From positions 1 to 29,985 of the IMG/VR virus record IMGVR_UViG_3300028925_009268: DNA of 29,985 nucleotides. One strand, given 5' to 3'. Below are positions 1-8,439 of the stretch, in pieces. Position 1 is the stretch's first letter; each line of letters opens with the position of its first letter. The notes under the pieces were generated by a model, which saw only the letters and a list, made by a program, of their open reading frames with translations, was not told where the DNA came from and did not search any database. The DNA comes from a virus. Both the position numbers and the translations under genes were made by a program.

Positions 1-390
1 ATCGCTTTCTATCTCTGCAATAACTTGCGCTGTTGTTATGTTAGGGTCTGTACCGTTCGTAAAACGTGGCACACCCAAAGAGCGAATGTGGTCTAGTGGG
101 GTGTAGTTGCTCAGTGACGATGCGGCTGCGTAATAAGAACCCTGCTGGCCGTCTAATAAATCAGCATCTAAACCTGAACCTGAACCATCGACTGTTTTGA
201 TGTCGGCCAAAAGCTCCGCAGGAGTTTGACTACTTCCGCCGCCCCCACCGACCTCGTTCCCCCCGGCGGTGGAGCCATCACCGACATAGACTTTTTTTGT
301 GTCGGTTGTGTATAGCAGCTCACCTTCCGCCGGGGTAACGCCTGCGCGGTTTGCATCAGTGCCGCGCTTCACTTTGATGGTGTTTGCCAT
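1..390 (-). CDS. Tail fibre protein, N-terminal part (runs off the window)
   Basis: 130 codons from an ATG at 390 down to position 1 with no stop, so the gene is cut by the window edge. The N-terminus has the fibre pattern TPAEGELLYTTDTKKVYVGD (about residues 19-38), then a poly-Gly linker, then LDADLLDGQQGSYYAA, a motif repeated in many phage tail fibres. It is the last leftward gene before the edge. The other end of the window starts in the middle of a leftward fibre gene with an S74 chaperone domain, and I infer these are the two ends of one gene. The role is adsorption to the host surface; the receptor-binding part is not visible. Confidence 0.75.
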   Translation of the reverse strand, partial: MANTIKVKRGTDANRAGVTPAEGELLYTTDTKKVYVGDGSTAGGNEVGGGGGSSQTPAELLADIKTVDGSGSGLDADLLDGQQGSYYAAASSLSNYTPLDHIRSLGVPRFTNGTDPNITTAQVIAEIESD

Positions 391-399
391 GCGAACCTC

Positions 400-1314
400 T
401 TAGTAAGTACCGCCATCTATAGTAGAGTTCGCAGTCAAAATTGCAACCGAGTTGATGGTTGATCCAGTGCCAATGTTGATTGCAGTAGATGTTGTAGCGC
501 CTCGGCCTGTTACGCTGGCAAGTGTGTCAGTCTCAGTGTAGCTGGTAAGGTAGCCAGCAGATGCGTGGTTGCCCCAACCATAGGCTGTGTCCCAGTTGGT
601 AACCTGTGTGCTGGTAATTCCAGATGCGGCAGAGGCAGTCCAAGTGCTAGTGTCTAGCTTAGTGCCAATGCTGGCGGTAATAGTACCGGCAAAGTTGGCA
701 TCATCGCCTAAAGCGGCAGCTAACTCGTTTAGCGTGTCTAATGCAGCAGGAGCAGCGTCAACCACATTGGCAACAGCGGTAGTCACATACCCTTCTGTCG
801 CATAACCTTCATCAGCGTGATTTCCCCAGCCGTGTGCAGTGTCAGCCTTTGTGCCTTGTGCGGCAGTTGCGTAGTCGGTCGATGCGGTAGTCGCAGCACT
901 TCCCAGCCCCAAAGATGAGCGAGCAGTTGCGCCAGACTCGGCAACCCAGCCAGACGCGCTACCAACAATAAAGTTGCCATCGGCAGGCGATAGCGCAGCG
1001 ATTGCAGACAGGTCAGAGTCGAGCGGTTGGAAACGCCCGTCAATGTCTACAGTTACTGTGCTGGCATCGCTTTTAGTTAAGGTAATAACGCCTGTCGAAG
1101 TGCTAAAAGATGCGCTTGATAGGCTGACATCGCTTAGAGCTGAAATTTCGTTATCTACATAGGTTTGGTCGGCAAACACAATGTTGCCTGTGCCAGTACC
1201 AACGTAGAGCTTTTTTCCGCTCGCATTGATGTTCGATGCAATCTCACCTGCCAACAACCCGGTGGGTTCTGCGGTGTCACTGCTGCGATGTTTTAAAACG
1301 ATTTTGTTAGCCAT
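400..1314 (-). CDS. Tail fibre-like structural protein
   Basis: 304 aa, rich in Ala, Thr, Ser and Gly, with the low-complexity style of beta-helical phage fibres. The N-terminus resembles the neighbouring fibre (LLAGEIASNINASGKKLYVG). It carries two copies of a W-G-N-H-A-x-x-G-Y motif (near residues 162-170 and 247-255), a known tail-fibre repeat, and near its end the motif TLASVTGRGATTSTAINIG, which has a relative in the next gene upstream (TLDDVTGRGNTTTNDITVG). Its ATG overlaps the stop of that gene (TAATG), so the two are translationally coupled. Which fibre part it forms cannot be told from sequence. Confidence 0.7.
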   Translation of the reverse strand: MANKIVLKHRSSDTAEPTGLLAGEIASNINASGKKLYVGTGTGNIVFADQTYVDNEISALSDVSLSSASFSTSTGVITLTKSDASTVTVDIDGRFQPLDSDLSAIAALSPADGNFIVGSASGWVAESGATARSSLGLGSAATTASTDYATAAQGTKADTAHGWGNHADEGYATEGYVTTAVANVVDAAPAALDTLNELAAALGDDANFAGTITASIGTKLDTSTWTASAASGITSTQVTNWDTAYGWGNHASAGYLTSYTETDTLASVTGRGATTSTAINIGTGSTINSVAILTANSTIDGGTY

Positions 1315-2249
1315 TAGTAATTGCCTCCGAGGACTACTTTAGTTTGCTCCAGCTCAAGTGCTGATTGAATGGTTTGCGCTCCGCTGTTACTGCCATCAGA
1401 CAGCGTGTATTCAGTTAGCGGTGCGCTTGCCACTAGCTGGTTTTCCCATCGGCCTGTTGATGAATTCCACATCAGCGCATCTTTATCAGCCTGATTGCTG
1501 ACCTGCACATCGTGCGAATCAAATAGCCTGTGGCCTTTATCAGACCTGACCATCACTGTGCCGTTGTTTGCGTGCACATTGACAACAAAAACAGCGCCGA
1601 TTTTAAGGTTGGGGGCGGCAGGCTCGGTCATTGTAAACCCACCAGGATTTACCGGGTCGCACCAGAGAACAGTGCCCTCAGTGTAGCCGCTGGTATCTAA
1701 ATCTCTAACTTTACCAAAGTGAGTAACCTTGCCATCATCACCATTCGCTATAGATTCAGTTGTCAGGCCGAGAAAAAATCGCGGGGCTACTGACCCATCT
1801 GCAACCATAGGCGCGATGAGAATCCGGCCTGATGCGCCTAAAGTGCCAACAGCCATCACTGGAGTGCCGTTTGGTATGTCGGAGCCTGTCTGGTTTTTGG
1901 CGTGGAAGTGTATTTCTTGGCCAACCTGCAAAGTCGCGCCATTTTGAATTAGGTCGAGCGTTTCCTCGTCCACATTCCATGACAGCGTACCCTGTGTGCC
2001 GCTGCCGCCTGTGAGCTGCAATGAGTCGGCAGTAATGCCTCCGACAGTAATATCGTTGGTGGTTGTATTGCCGCGCCCAGTTACATCGTCAAGCGTGTCG
2101 TCCTCTGGGCTTGCCGCGATTATTGCGCCAATATCGACAGTTGTTACTGTGTTAGTGCTTAATCCAACTTCAACCACATCAGTCGAAAAGCTGGGCGATA
2201 CTACAACAGTAGTCGTGCTGCCGTTATCTATTTCGACTGAGCCGCTCAT
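1314..2249 (-). CDS. Virion or tail fibre-associated protein
   Basis: 311 aa starting at MSGSVEIDNGS. This start makes an ATGA overlap with the preceding gene; a longer in-frame extension to 2351 would lie wholly inside that gene and reads as out-of-frame sequence. The N-terminal part has the fibre-type motif DDVTGRGNTTTNDITVGGI. The middle (about residues 105-235) is a beta-rich stretch with GTPVMAVGTLGASGRILIAP, a type seen in phage fibre or decoration proteins. The C-terminus (MWNSSTGRWENQ) also recurs in phage fibres. It lies between the accessory tail genes and the fibre genes, so an outer tail role is likely. The exact position is not known. Confidence 0.65.
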   Translation of the reverse strand: MSGSVEIDNGSTTTVVVSPSFSTDVVEVGLSTNTVTTVDIGAIIAASPEDDTLDDVTGRGNTTTNDITVGGITADSLQLTGGSGTQGTLSWNVDEETLDLIQNGATLQVGQEIHFHAKNQTGSDIPNGTPVMAVGTLGASGRILIAPMVADGSVAPRFFLGLTTESIANGDDGKVTHFGKVRDLDTSGYTEGTVLWCDPVNPGGFTMTEPAAPNLKIGAVFVVNVHANNGTVMVRSDKGHRLFDSHDVQVSNQADKDALMWNSSTGRWENQLVASAPLTEYTLSDGSNSGAQTIQSALELEQTKVVLGGNY

Positions 2250-2572
2250 CGTGTTACATCTCGAACAACAGGCTGACGGAATGTTTCTGTGCTTTTGACG
2301 ATACTGCCTAATGTGAACTGGATATCCATAATATGATCGCCAACCTCCCAATCCTCTGTAGAGGCCGCTGGAATCGAGATTGTGAATTTGCCAGTGTTTG
2401 TCACTTGGTCTGCATCAATTGTCACCGATGCGGAAGACAGCAAGACATCAGCGGCTGTTCTAATTTGGCTGGTTATTGTGTAGCCAGTTAGATCAGTTGC
2501 AACGCCGCCAACCTTGTAAGTGCAAGCCAGCGAGTAGGTGTCTCCAGTTTTAAATTGTGGTAATTTTGTCAT
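2246..2572 (-). CDS. Baseplate/tail-tip Ig-like protein (BppU N-terminal domain type)
   Basis: 108 aa. The whole protein looks like one beta-sandwich: a GDTYSL(A)C strand near the start, a turn with DLTGYTITSQIR (about residues 27-38), then a DADQVTNTGKFTISIP stretch and a WEVGDHIMDIQFT strand. This matches the general look of the small Ig-like modules that start baseplate upper proteins or stand alone in siphovirus tail-tip regions. It probably links fibres to the tip. The stop overlaps the next start (ATGA). Family assignment is by pattern only. Confidence 0.5.
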   Translation of the reverse strand: MTKLPQFKTGDTYSLACTYKVGGVATDLTGYTITSQIRTAADVLLSSASVTIDADQVTNTGKFTISIPAASTEDWEVGDHIMDIQFTLGSIVKSTETFRQPVVRDVTR

Positions 2573-2578
2573 TTTTCC

Positions 2579-3013
2579 TCACTCCGGCTTGGTTGGCCAG
2601 ATTATATCATTAATGGAAGTGGCCGACTGATTGTCCTGCGGTACGTCCCGCAATGCTTGGCGATAGGCTACCCATTCTGCGCGTTTGGCTTCGGTTAGTG
2701 GTGCATCAGGCATTTGCGTCCAGTCTGATTTTAGTAGCAAATTATCTCGCACTGACCTCATGCTAATTAGTAGAGTATCTTGGTCAAAAAACCATTGATG
2801 CCCCTCCCAAATATATAGGCCATCTGGCTTTATTGGCTTATCGTGCCATGCTCCTTGCTTCCAATATTTTTTTTCAGCAAACTCTGAGTCGCTAAGCTCT
2901 GTTTGTATTTCGACAATAGTAAGAAAATTCCAAGTGTCTCCATCAACATAATCATTACTGTTGATGATATATTTTATATCACCACCCTCAGCTACAAACG
3001 CAAACTTCTTCAT
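2579..3013 (-). CDS. Putative tail assembly chaperone (Phage_tail_APC type)
   Basis: 144 aa from MKKFAF, chosen because a good Shine-Dalgarno (AGGGG) lies just upstream and the start sits 1 nt after the previous stop; a start 7 codons earlier would run into the upstream gene. The C-terminal 60 residues (RDNLLLKSDWTQMPDAPLTE, then AEWVAYRQALRDVPQ and a terminal W-P-T-K-P) match the widespread fibre-linked assembly chaperone domain whose hallmark is D-W-T-Q followed by Y-R-Q-A-L-R-D. Such proteins sit beside fibre genes and are thought to help fibre assembly. The N-terminal half is not recognised. Confidence 0.75.
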   Translation of the reverse strand: MKKFAFVAEGGDIKYIINSNDYVDGDTWNFLTIVEIQTELSDSEFAEKKYWKQGAWHDKPIKPDGLYIWEGHQWFFDQDTLLISMRSVRDNLLLKSDWTQMPDAPLTEAKRAEWVAYRQALRDVPQDNQSATSINDIIWPTKPE

Positions 3014-3014
3014 A

Positions 3015-3644
3015 TCAACCCCTAATCTTTGCAATAACTACTCTTTGCGGCCTGACAAATACGCCGTTGACAGTTTTTAGCTCTATTCGCCCAGTGGTTG
3101 AGCTAGTCCAAACATATTTTGCGCCAAGATAGCTTCCAGACCTTACCGATACAGTAAAATTTATCAGTATAAAATAGTCCTGAAAATCACTGTAAGTTCC
3201 TGCTGTTCCGGGGAATACAAGATCAGCATTTGCGCCCGGCCACTCCGCATAATTTATTACATCAAAACTTTTGACATCTGGGGGCGTGAATAACAGATCG
3301 CCAGAATCATTTTTTGCTTCTACTCCGTATGTCAAACCAGAAGTAAATCCACCATCAGTATATTTTCTCGCAATATAATATCTGTAAGAGCTGGGGTGGT
3401 CAGTGAGATAATCATTCCAGACATCATTTGCAGGATCATCGTCCCTATAGATTCCAACATAACCATCACTACTAACAGCGGGAGCGGCAAGCACAAAATC
3501 TGTATATTGATTAACACCCGGCGGCGGCCATGATGCGCCCGGCAAGGCTGTGTAAGGGGTGTCAGTTGTCAGGTAATAATTTGAATAGCTATCATCTAAA
3601 ACAACCTTTTGCCTGCCGTTTCTTATCTCTATGCCGTATGCCAT
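3015..3644 (-). CDS. Accessory tail-tip protein, unknown function
   Basis: 209 aa, Tyr- and Asp-rich, beta-strand character throughout, no membrane segment. It opens with YGIEIRNGRQKVVLDDSYSN, which resembles an internal stretch of the next upstream gene (YGLQVFNENGDLIIDPRTSF), so the two proteins share a small module. A second YGVEAKNDSGDLLFTPPDV stretch near residue 105 repeats the same pattern, so the module occurs twice here. The C-terminus (RPQRVVIAKIRG) is basic. It sits between the tip protein and the fibre chaperone, 1 nt from each neighbour, so it is probably a tail-tip or fibre-attachment part. No catalytic motif was seen. Confidence 0.6.
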   Translation of the reverse strand: MAYGIEIRNGRQKVVLDDSYSNYYLTTDTPYTALPGASWPPPGVNQYTDFVLAAPAVSSDGYVGIYRDDDPANDVWNDYLTDHPSSYRYYIARKYTDGGFTSGLTYGVEAKNDSGDLLFTPPDVKSFDVINYAEWPGANADLVFPGTAGTYSDFQDYFILINFTVSVRSGSYLGAKYVWTSSTTGRIELKTVNGVFVRPQRVVIAKIRG

Positions 3645-3645
3645 G

Positions 3646-4269
3646 TCACCACCTAATTACCCACCATGCTAAATTTGTAGATGTCCAGCCACCATCGCTG
3701 CCATCTATAGTAAATTGGTTAGTTCCTATCGACATAGAATAATCGCAAGCTATAACCCCAATATCTGTGCTTGGTTGATTGTTTATTGTCCAGCCAGTTA
3801 TAACGTCCCAAGTGCCATCATTAACCATGCCGACAATTGGAATAGTGTAAGTCGTGCCGGGCGATACTGTAGGAATTAATCCGTTAGATACAAGTCGAAC
3901 AAATGAAGTTCGCGGGTCAATTATAAGATCGCCGTTTTCATTAAAAACCTGTAGACCATAATTAGCATCTACCGCAGTATAATTAAAAACACCAATTGTT
4001 TGGCCTTGTACAGTATTGTCTAAAACGCCTCGAAAAAGAGAAAAGCATCTACAATCTAAGTCCTCAAAAAAAGGCGTTATTGTTACAACATCACCGCTCG
4101 CGCCTGTAGTTGGCACTGTTGTGCAATTTAGGTCTTGCGATAAATACCAATCTTCACCTGTTTCTGTTATCACCTCTACTGTAAAGGAAGTTCCCTCGTA
4201 CTCAGTGATCGGCAATCTCGGCCTAGTACCTACTGTGCTATCTTCTAAAGTTAAAGTATAATCAGCCAC
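3646..4269 (-). CDS. Accessory tail-tip protein with YGLQV-type module
   Basis: 207 aa. The start is GTG, overlapping the stop of the tip gene (TAGTG), with only a weak Shine-Dalgarno, so translation probably depends on coupling. Around residue 109 it has YGLQVFNENGDLIIDPRTSF followed by VRLV, a module found in phage tail proteins and shared with the next gene downstream. The N-terminal 100 residues are acidic and beta-rich and include a C-R-C-F cysteine pair near residue 73. The C-terminus ends in several Trp residues. A tail-tip role is inferred from context. Confidence 0.6.
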   Translation of the reverse strand: MADYTLTLEDSTVGTRPRLPITEYEGTSFTVEVITETGEDWYLSQDLNCTTVPTTGASGDVVTITPFFEDLDCRCFSLFRGVLDNTVQGQTIGVFNYTAVDANYGLQVFNENGDLIIDPRTSFVRLVSNGLIPTVSPGTTYTIPIVGMVNDGTWDVITGWTINNQPSTDIGVIACDYSMSIGTNQFTIDGSDGGWTSTNLAWWVIRW

Positions 4270-6815
4270 TAGGTAAGATTCCCAATCTTAACCCTGAGAG
4301 TGCTGCCGTCATAAATTTCAATCTTGTCTGACTTTATCTCCATTCTTGAGCCAGTAGCCGCGCTCTTTATGTTTATGCCTGACGATGAAGTGCCCGCAAT
4401 ATTTACTAGATTTACATCGAGCGTCCCTGTCTTAACCAGCCCGCCATCAATGGTAGTTATTTCTGTACTGTTAGGGTCTGCCAACTCATTGTTGAGATTT
4501 GTAAATGTTACCAGCCCATCAAAGTTGTAAGAAGTAAACGGGCTTGAGAATGTAATGGTCTGAGAGCCGCCATAAGAGTCCTCTACAACAACATAACTAG
4601 CAGCCCAATACTTTCCATCTGACCCGTCTATCGTTACAGGGTCTTTCTGCCAGCCAGAAGTTAGCCCGGTTAATACGGCAGTGTCATAATTATAAGACGA
4701 TGCCGATGGTGTAGCGGGAGCAGATGCACTTGCAGTAGTATAAAAAACGTAACCTTTGCTTGCTCTTGGTGGTTGTGCTGGCGCGTCAGTTGTTGCGCTT
4801 AGCTCAATCGTAGTGCCTGACTCGTTGCCGGAATAGTCAACCGATGACAGCTTGTAAAAATACTCGGTCGAATCATCAAGCCCGCCATTTGTAAACTCAG
4901 CGGCCACGCCATAACCGCCACCAACAGTTGCTATTGCAGTAAATGTGCCGCCAGAAGTGTCAGACCTATATACAACAACATTAGAAAAATCTTTGTCTAT
5001 TGGGTTAACCCATGACAATGTTATCGAACCGATGCCGCCTGATATGCTGGCAGATTGTGGAATTCCCGGCGCTGTAGTGTCGCCTGATACAGCTTTGTTG
5101 ATAGTGACGTAATCGCTTGCAACCTCAAGAGTGTTAAAAGCGCGCACTCTTATATTATAAGTGGCAGCAGGCTCTACATTGTTTATATAGTACCTTGAAC
5201 CCGATGAAGTTCCGACAGTGTATTCTGTGTCTGTTGATTTTTTATATTCTATTTCATAGCGCGAAACGAAAGCATCATCGCTAGGTGTCCAGCTTACAAG
5301 TATTGACGGCAAAGCTGTGCCATCACCTGAAATAAATGTTGTATCGGTAGCACTTAATGCAGTGGGTGCAGAGACTACTGTCCCATCGTATAAATCAATC
5401 TCACCGCCAATCAGATAATCTATTTGGTCTGATGATGTCCAATCGTAAATTGATGAGGCTGTCTCAATGCAGTTTAGATTGACGATTATTTGCCCATCTT
5501 GGCTTACGTTTATGGCGTAGTCAATAATTTCAAACGGCTTGGCAGACCAACCCATTTTTGCGCTGCTGATATTTACAAAATCGCCAGCCTTTAATTTAAG
5601 GCCAGCCATGTTCACTGGGACTTCAATTGTAGTTTGCTGTCGAGACTTCAAAAGCGCAATCTTTGCCAATCTTTGAGCGCGCACATTGTTGACAGTAAAC
5701 GGCAGAGCCATGTCGAGATATTCTGGATCACCATCGTCTAGCTGGTATTCTGAGCTAATCTGGGCGGGGTAATCTGACAGGGTGTAGTTGTTCTCTTCAG
5801 ACAAGAAAACGCCTTTGACGGCATTGTAGAGGCTTCTGCGCGATTGCTTTGTCTTAACTGAGATGCCGCCGACCATCACCGACTCATCAATCGTGATTGT
5901 TGGTGTGTAATACTTTGCACCTTGCAGGAAATACTGACCACCAGAGAAAACCAAACGGCCTCCCATAGATGTCAGCATTCCCTCAATGTTTGCTTTGCGG
6001 CTGTTTTCTGTATTGATAACACCATCTAGCTGATAGCGTGAGTGCGAGCCGCCACCAGATAGATCGACAGATTCATCGCAGAGAGCGATTGCATCGTTCA
6101 TGTATGCGGAGTTTATTGAGCTGGCATCTTCTGCTAACCCATAATCTTGGTCTAGCAAATAATCCCTTATGCAGAGTGCAGGGTTACTTGTCCACTCAGT
6201 TATCCCGGTGACAGGGTTGTAAACCTTTTTGCCCCGAATAACAAATGAAAAGTTCGGAACTCCGTTTGCAAACTTTTTCTGATCAAATTCTATTCTTATA
6301 GCTGCATAGGTAATGCCCAGCAGTTTGTGATTACTTGTCCAATATATAGATTCAGAGACTAGATCAGAATCAGCAGTCGTTTGCGTACCATCGTAGAAAT
6401 TAATTCGCGCATAAGTAGCCCAGTCAGATAGATAACTGCCGCCAGACCAGACCTTCTCATCGTTAAAATATATCTCCTCAAGCCCATCGCATTCGTGCGA
6501 GGCAAGAGTCAAAACTATGTGTAGGTATTTGTTGTCAGTTCCACTGTTGGCAAGAAATACCATGTTGCCGCCAAGTCTAGCTCGGCCATAAAGAATCTGG
6601 CGCGGGGCTGTAGCTTCTCGAACTGTGGTTGATAGGCCACCCATCTGTTGGCCTAAATCTGGCTTTGGCATCAATGCGCGAGATACCATAGATAATCCAG
6701 CGCCAATTGCAAACGCCGCCGCCGCCGCAGCAAATCCCGTCAAGCCAAAAACAACAGCACTTGTAGCGACAGCTCCTACACTAGCAGCAAGCCCGGCAAC
6801 AGCAGCAATAGCCAT
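4269..6815 (-). CDS. Tail tip / host-specificity protein (J-like) with fibronectin III domains
   Basis: 848 aa, the largest protein here. The N-terminus (residues 1-50) is Ala/Gly-rich and hydrophobic, as in tip proteins that close the tail tube. Residues about 55-480 look like the phage-tail_3 region of lambda gpJ relatives, with STTVREATAPRQILYGRARL, a signature of this family. Two fibronectin type III-like domains follow (about 480-575 and 580-675), each with the W-x-P and Y-x-(I/V)-R-V-R-A or Y-F-Y-K-L patterns. The last 60 residues (GSRMEIKSDKIEIYDGSTLR) are a fibre-like strand. It follows the tail assembly genes, as in lambda-type modules, and should make the distal tip that contacts the host. 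Shine-Dalgarno AGGGGA upstream. Confidence 0.85.
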   Translation of the reverse strand: MAIAAVAGLAASVGAVATSAVVFGLTGFAAAAAAFAIGAGLSMVSRALMPKPDLGQQMGGLSTTVREATAPRQILYGRARLGGNMVFLANSGTDNKYLHIVLTLASHECDGLEEIYFNDEKVWSGGSYLSDWATYARINFYDGTQTTADSDLVSESIYWTSNHKLLGITYAAIRIEFDQKKFANGVPNFSFVIRGKKVYNPVTGITEWTSNPALCIRDYLLDQDYGLAEDASSINSAYMNDAIALCDESVDLSGGGSHSRYQLDGVINTENSRKANIEGMLTSMGGRLVFSGGQYFLQGAKYYTPTITIDESVMVGGISVKTKQSRRSLYNAVKGVFLSEENNYTLSDYPAQISSEYQLDDGDPEYLDMALPFTVNNVRAQRLAKIALLKSRQQTTIEVPVNMAGLKLKAGDFVNISSAKMGWSAKPFEIIDYAINVSQDGQIIVNLNCIETASSIYDWTSSDQIDYLIGGEIDLYDGTVVSAPTALSATDTTFISGDGTALPSILVSWTPSDDAFVSRYEIEYKKSTDTEYTVGTSSGSRYYINNVEPAATYNIRVRAFNTLEVASDYVTINKAVSGDTTAPGIPQSASISGGIGSITLSWVNPIDKDFSNVVVYRSDTSGGTFTAIATVGGGYGVAAEFTNGGLDDSTEYFYKLSSVDYSGNESGTTIELSATTDAPAQPPRASKGYVFYTTASASAPATPSASSYNYDTAVLTGLTSGWQKDPVTIDGSDGKYWAASYVVVEDSYGGSQTITFSSPFTSYNFDGLVTFTNLNNELADPNSTEITTIDGGLVKTGTLDVNLVNIAGTSSSGINIKSAATGSRMEIKSDKIEIYDGSTLRVKIGNLT

Positions 6816-6818
6816 TTA

Positions 6819-7271
6819 TTATTCCCCTAGATACTTTGAATAGATGCGCTCAATTAGATTGAACCCCATGCGCTGCATTATGACATCAAACGGCGCGTGG
6901 ATTTTTGTGTTGACGTTCATCAAAGAAACGCCTTCATCTCTCAATGATTGCTCGGCAAAACGAATCAGTCGAAGCCCGGCAGTTCCCTTTCGGTGGTCAG
7001 GGTGCAAAAACAAAATATCGTTGTTAGCAAATAAGTGATCTTTGTAATGCAGGCTGCGGCTCACTATTAGTAAAAAATAACCAATCAACTCGCCATCTTG
7101 CCTAGCAGTAAAGAATCGCAACATTCCAGCCCGGTCTAGCTCTGCATAGCCTTCCCAGTTTGGGTTGAGCTTTATCTTGTCTTGATTCAGCGCAATGTCT
7201 TCCCAATGTCGTTGGATCAATTCCCTGACATCGTTTTTGACTACTGAGTAAGCCTCTAGCTGTATATTCAC
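6819..7271 (-). CDS. GNAT-type N-acetyltransferase-like protein in the tail module
   Basis: 150 aa with the GNAT layout: a beta-strand pair around residues 51-71 (LRFFTARQDG, ELIGYFLLIV), the acetyl-CoA pyrophosphate loop at HPDHRKGTAGLRL (90-102, an R-x-x-G-x-A pattern) and a late strand ending MGFNLIERIYSKYL. The start is GTG in a GTGA overlap with the upstream gene. GNAT-like genes occur in tail operons of several siphoviruses and their substrates are unknown. Position between a minor tail gene and the tip gene suggests it acts during tail assembly, on a tail or host protein, but this is inference. Confidence 0.75.
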   Translation of the reverse strand: MNIQLEAYSVVKNDVRELIQRHWEDIALNQDKIKLNPNWEGYAELDRAGMLRFFTARQDGELIGYFLLIVSRSLHYKDHLFANNDILFLHPDHRKGTAGLRLIRFAEQSLRDEGVSLMNVNTKIHAPFDVIMQRMGFNLIERIYSKYLGE

Positions 7272-7900
7272 CTATAGTTACCAATGTAGAAATTAAATTG
7301 CGGAGTATGGCTGGGATATTTAATGCCTGATCCTGGCCTTCCCCATACAATCTCTTTTTCTTGTATTTCTGCGACATACTCCAGACCTCGATCGTTAGGG
7401 TGGTCGATCTTTTGATCTTCATGCGTATAGCGGCGAACCCTTGCGCGGTCAAAAGCGATTAGCTTATTTTCCACTGCAACTGATATTGTCCCGGTTGCAC
7501 CATCGTCAGAAATGCTCATAACGTCCATAAAGCCGATGAACAACTCAACAGGCGATGAGATGATGTCGTTGTTTTCGTCCATTGCGCCGAGCTTAATGGT
7601 CAGCTTGCGTCCTTGGTAGTCAGCATCTCTTGCCTTTGTAAGAAGCGGTTCACTTATCCCGGTAAGCGTTACACTCGCACCATTAGCAGTTAGCTCTGTT
7701 GCCTCGCTAATTTGTCCAATGCTTAACAGGTTTCCTGCCCCAACATAGAGCTGAGAGTTATAGGTTATCTGCCCATATCCCGACCAAAAGTTTAGCTGCC
7801 CACCATCTGCGGCATCAAACTCGCACTCAACAAATAAAACAGGCCGAACAATATCAGCGGTCGCAACCGCCTGCATTTCTGCGGATAGTGATCTACTCAT
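7268..7900 (-). CDS. Minor tail protein (DUF2163-like)
   Basis: 210 aa from MSRSLSAEMQ, a start that gives an ATGA overlap with the upstream gene; the 19 extra codons back to 7957 would lie inside that gene. The opening (RPVLFVECEFD, then LNFWSGYGQITYNSQLYVG) is typical of conserved minor tail proteins between the tape measure and the tip, in the place held by lambda gpL-like factors. The C-terminus has an FDRARVRRYTHEDQ stretch, also characteristic. It probably joins the distal tail ring to the tip. No cysteine cluster was seen, so it is not a plain gpL copy. Confidence 0.65.
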   Translation of the reverse strand: MSRSLSAEMQAVATADIVRPVLFVECEFDAADGGQLNFWSGYGQITYNSQLYVGAGNLLSIGQISEATELTANGASVTLTGISEPLLTKARDADYQGRKLTIKLGAMDENNDIISSPVELFIGFMDVMSISDDGATGTISVAVENKLIAFDRARVRRYTHEDQKIDHPNDRGLEYVAEIQEKEIVWGRPGSGIKYPSHTPQFNFYIGNYR

Positions 7901-8439
7901 AATGCTTCCATTAGTGGGATAGTAAAACCGTAAATCGAAGCGGTATCTATCGACCAATTAACTTCGCTTGTAGATAGCCGCCAAGTTCCTTTCGGTAGGG
8001 TAAAGTCTAAAGCAGTCGATGTGCTGATTGCAGTGCGAAGCGGCGGCATGATTTTAAACGTACCTCCAGAAGCGCCCTCAGTGATGATATGCAAGGCGTT
8101 ATTGACCTCGAAGTAATCACCTACAACAGCGCCTGTTAGCGTCCCAGTAACCTCTGTGTCGCCTATATCGCCTGCTGTTATTGTGCCAGTTGCGGTTGTC
8201 GTGTGAATCGGGCAACCTAGCTTGAAAGTGCCTGACATTCCGCGCAGCCCAGCCAAAAACCCTTCGATTGCTTTAGCATCTTGGCGAGTTAGTGGCGGCA
8301 AAGTCACTTCAGCCTCCCACATCACTCCCTGATGCTCATAAACCTGCTGCTGATAGGTAAATGGCGATGAGCTCATAGATACAGCAGAGCGCAACCGCAT
8401 TGTCATGCTCTGGATTCCTATGCTTGGAAAGTCTGCCAT
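7897..8439 (-). CDS. Minor tail protein (distal tail type)
   Basis: 180 aa. It has a Met-rich start (GIQSMTMRLRSAVSMSSSP), an E-x-x-V-T-L-P-P-L-T-R-Q-D-A segment near residues 44-57 and a beta-rich Thr/Gly middle. These patterns recur in minor tail proteins just after the tape measure in marine and lambda-like siphoviruses. Its ATG follows the tape-measure stop directly (TAAATG) and its stop overlaps the next gene (ATGA). The likely role is the distal tail ring. The specific family cannot be confirmed by eye. Confidence 0.6.
   Translation of the reverse strand: MADFPSIGIQSMTMRLRSAVSMSSSPFTYQQQVYEHQGVMWEAEVTLPPLTRQDAKAIEGFLAGLRGMSGTFKLGCPIHTTTATGTITAGDIGDTEVTGTLTGAVVGDYFEVNNALHIITEGASGGTFKIMPPLRTAISTSTALDFTLPKGTWRLSTSEVNWSIDTASIYGFTIPLMEAL

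Noticed and set aside
562-840. W-G-N-H-A repeats considered as DNA repeat elements
   Set aside because: They follow codon frame and are a known tail-fibre protein motif, so they are protein repeats.
2250-2351. Upstream extension of the fibre-associated gene to 2351
   Set aside because: It lies inside the BppU-like gene and has Arg/His/Cys-rich, out-of-frame sequence; the ATGA start at 2249 is better supported.
7102-7452. 116-aa leftward frame overlapping two tail genes
   Set aside because: Both overlapped frames hold recognisable tail and GNAT sequence; this frame does not.
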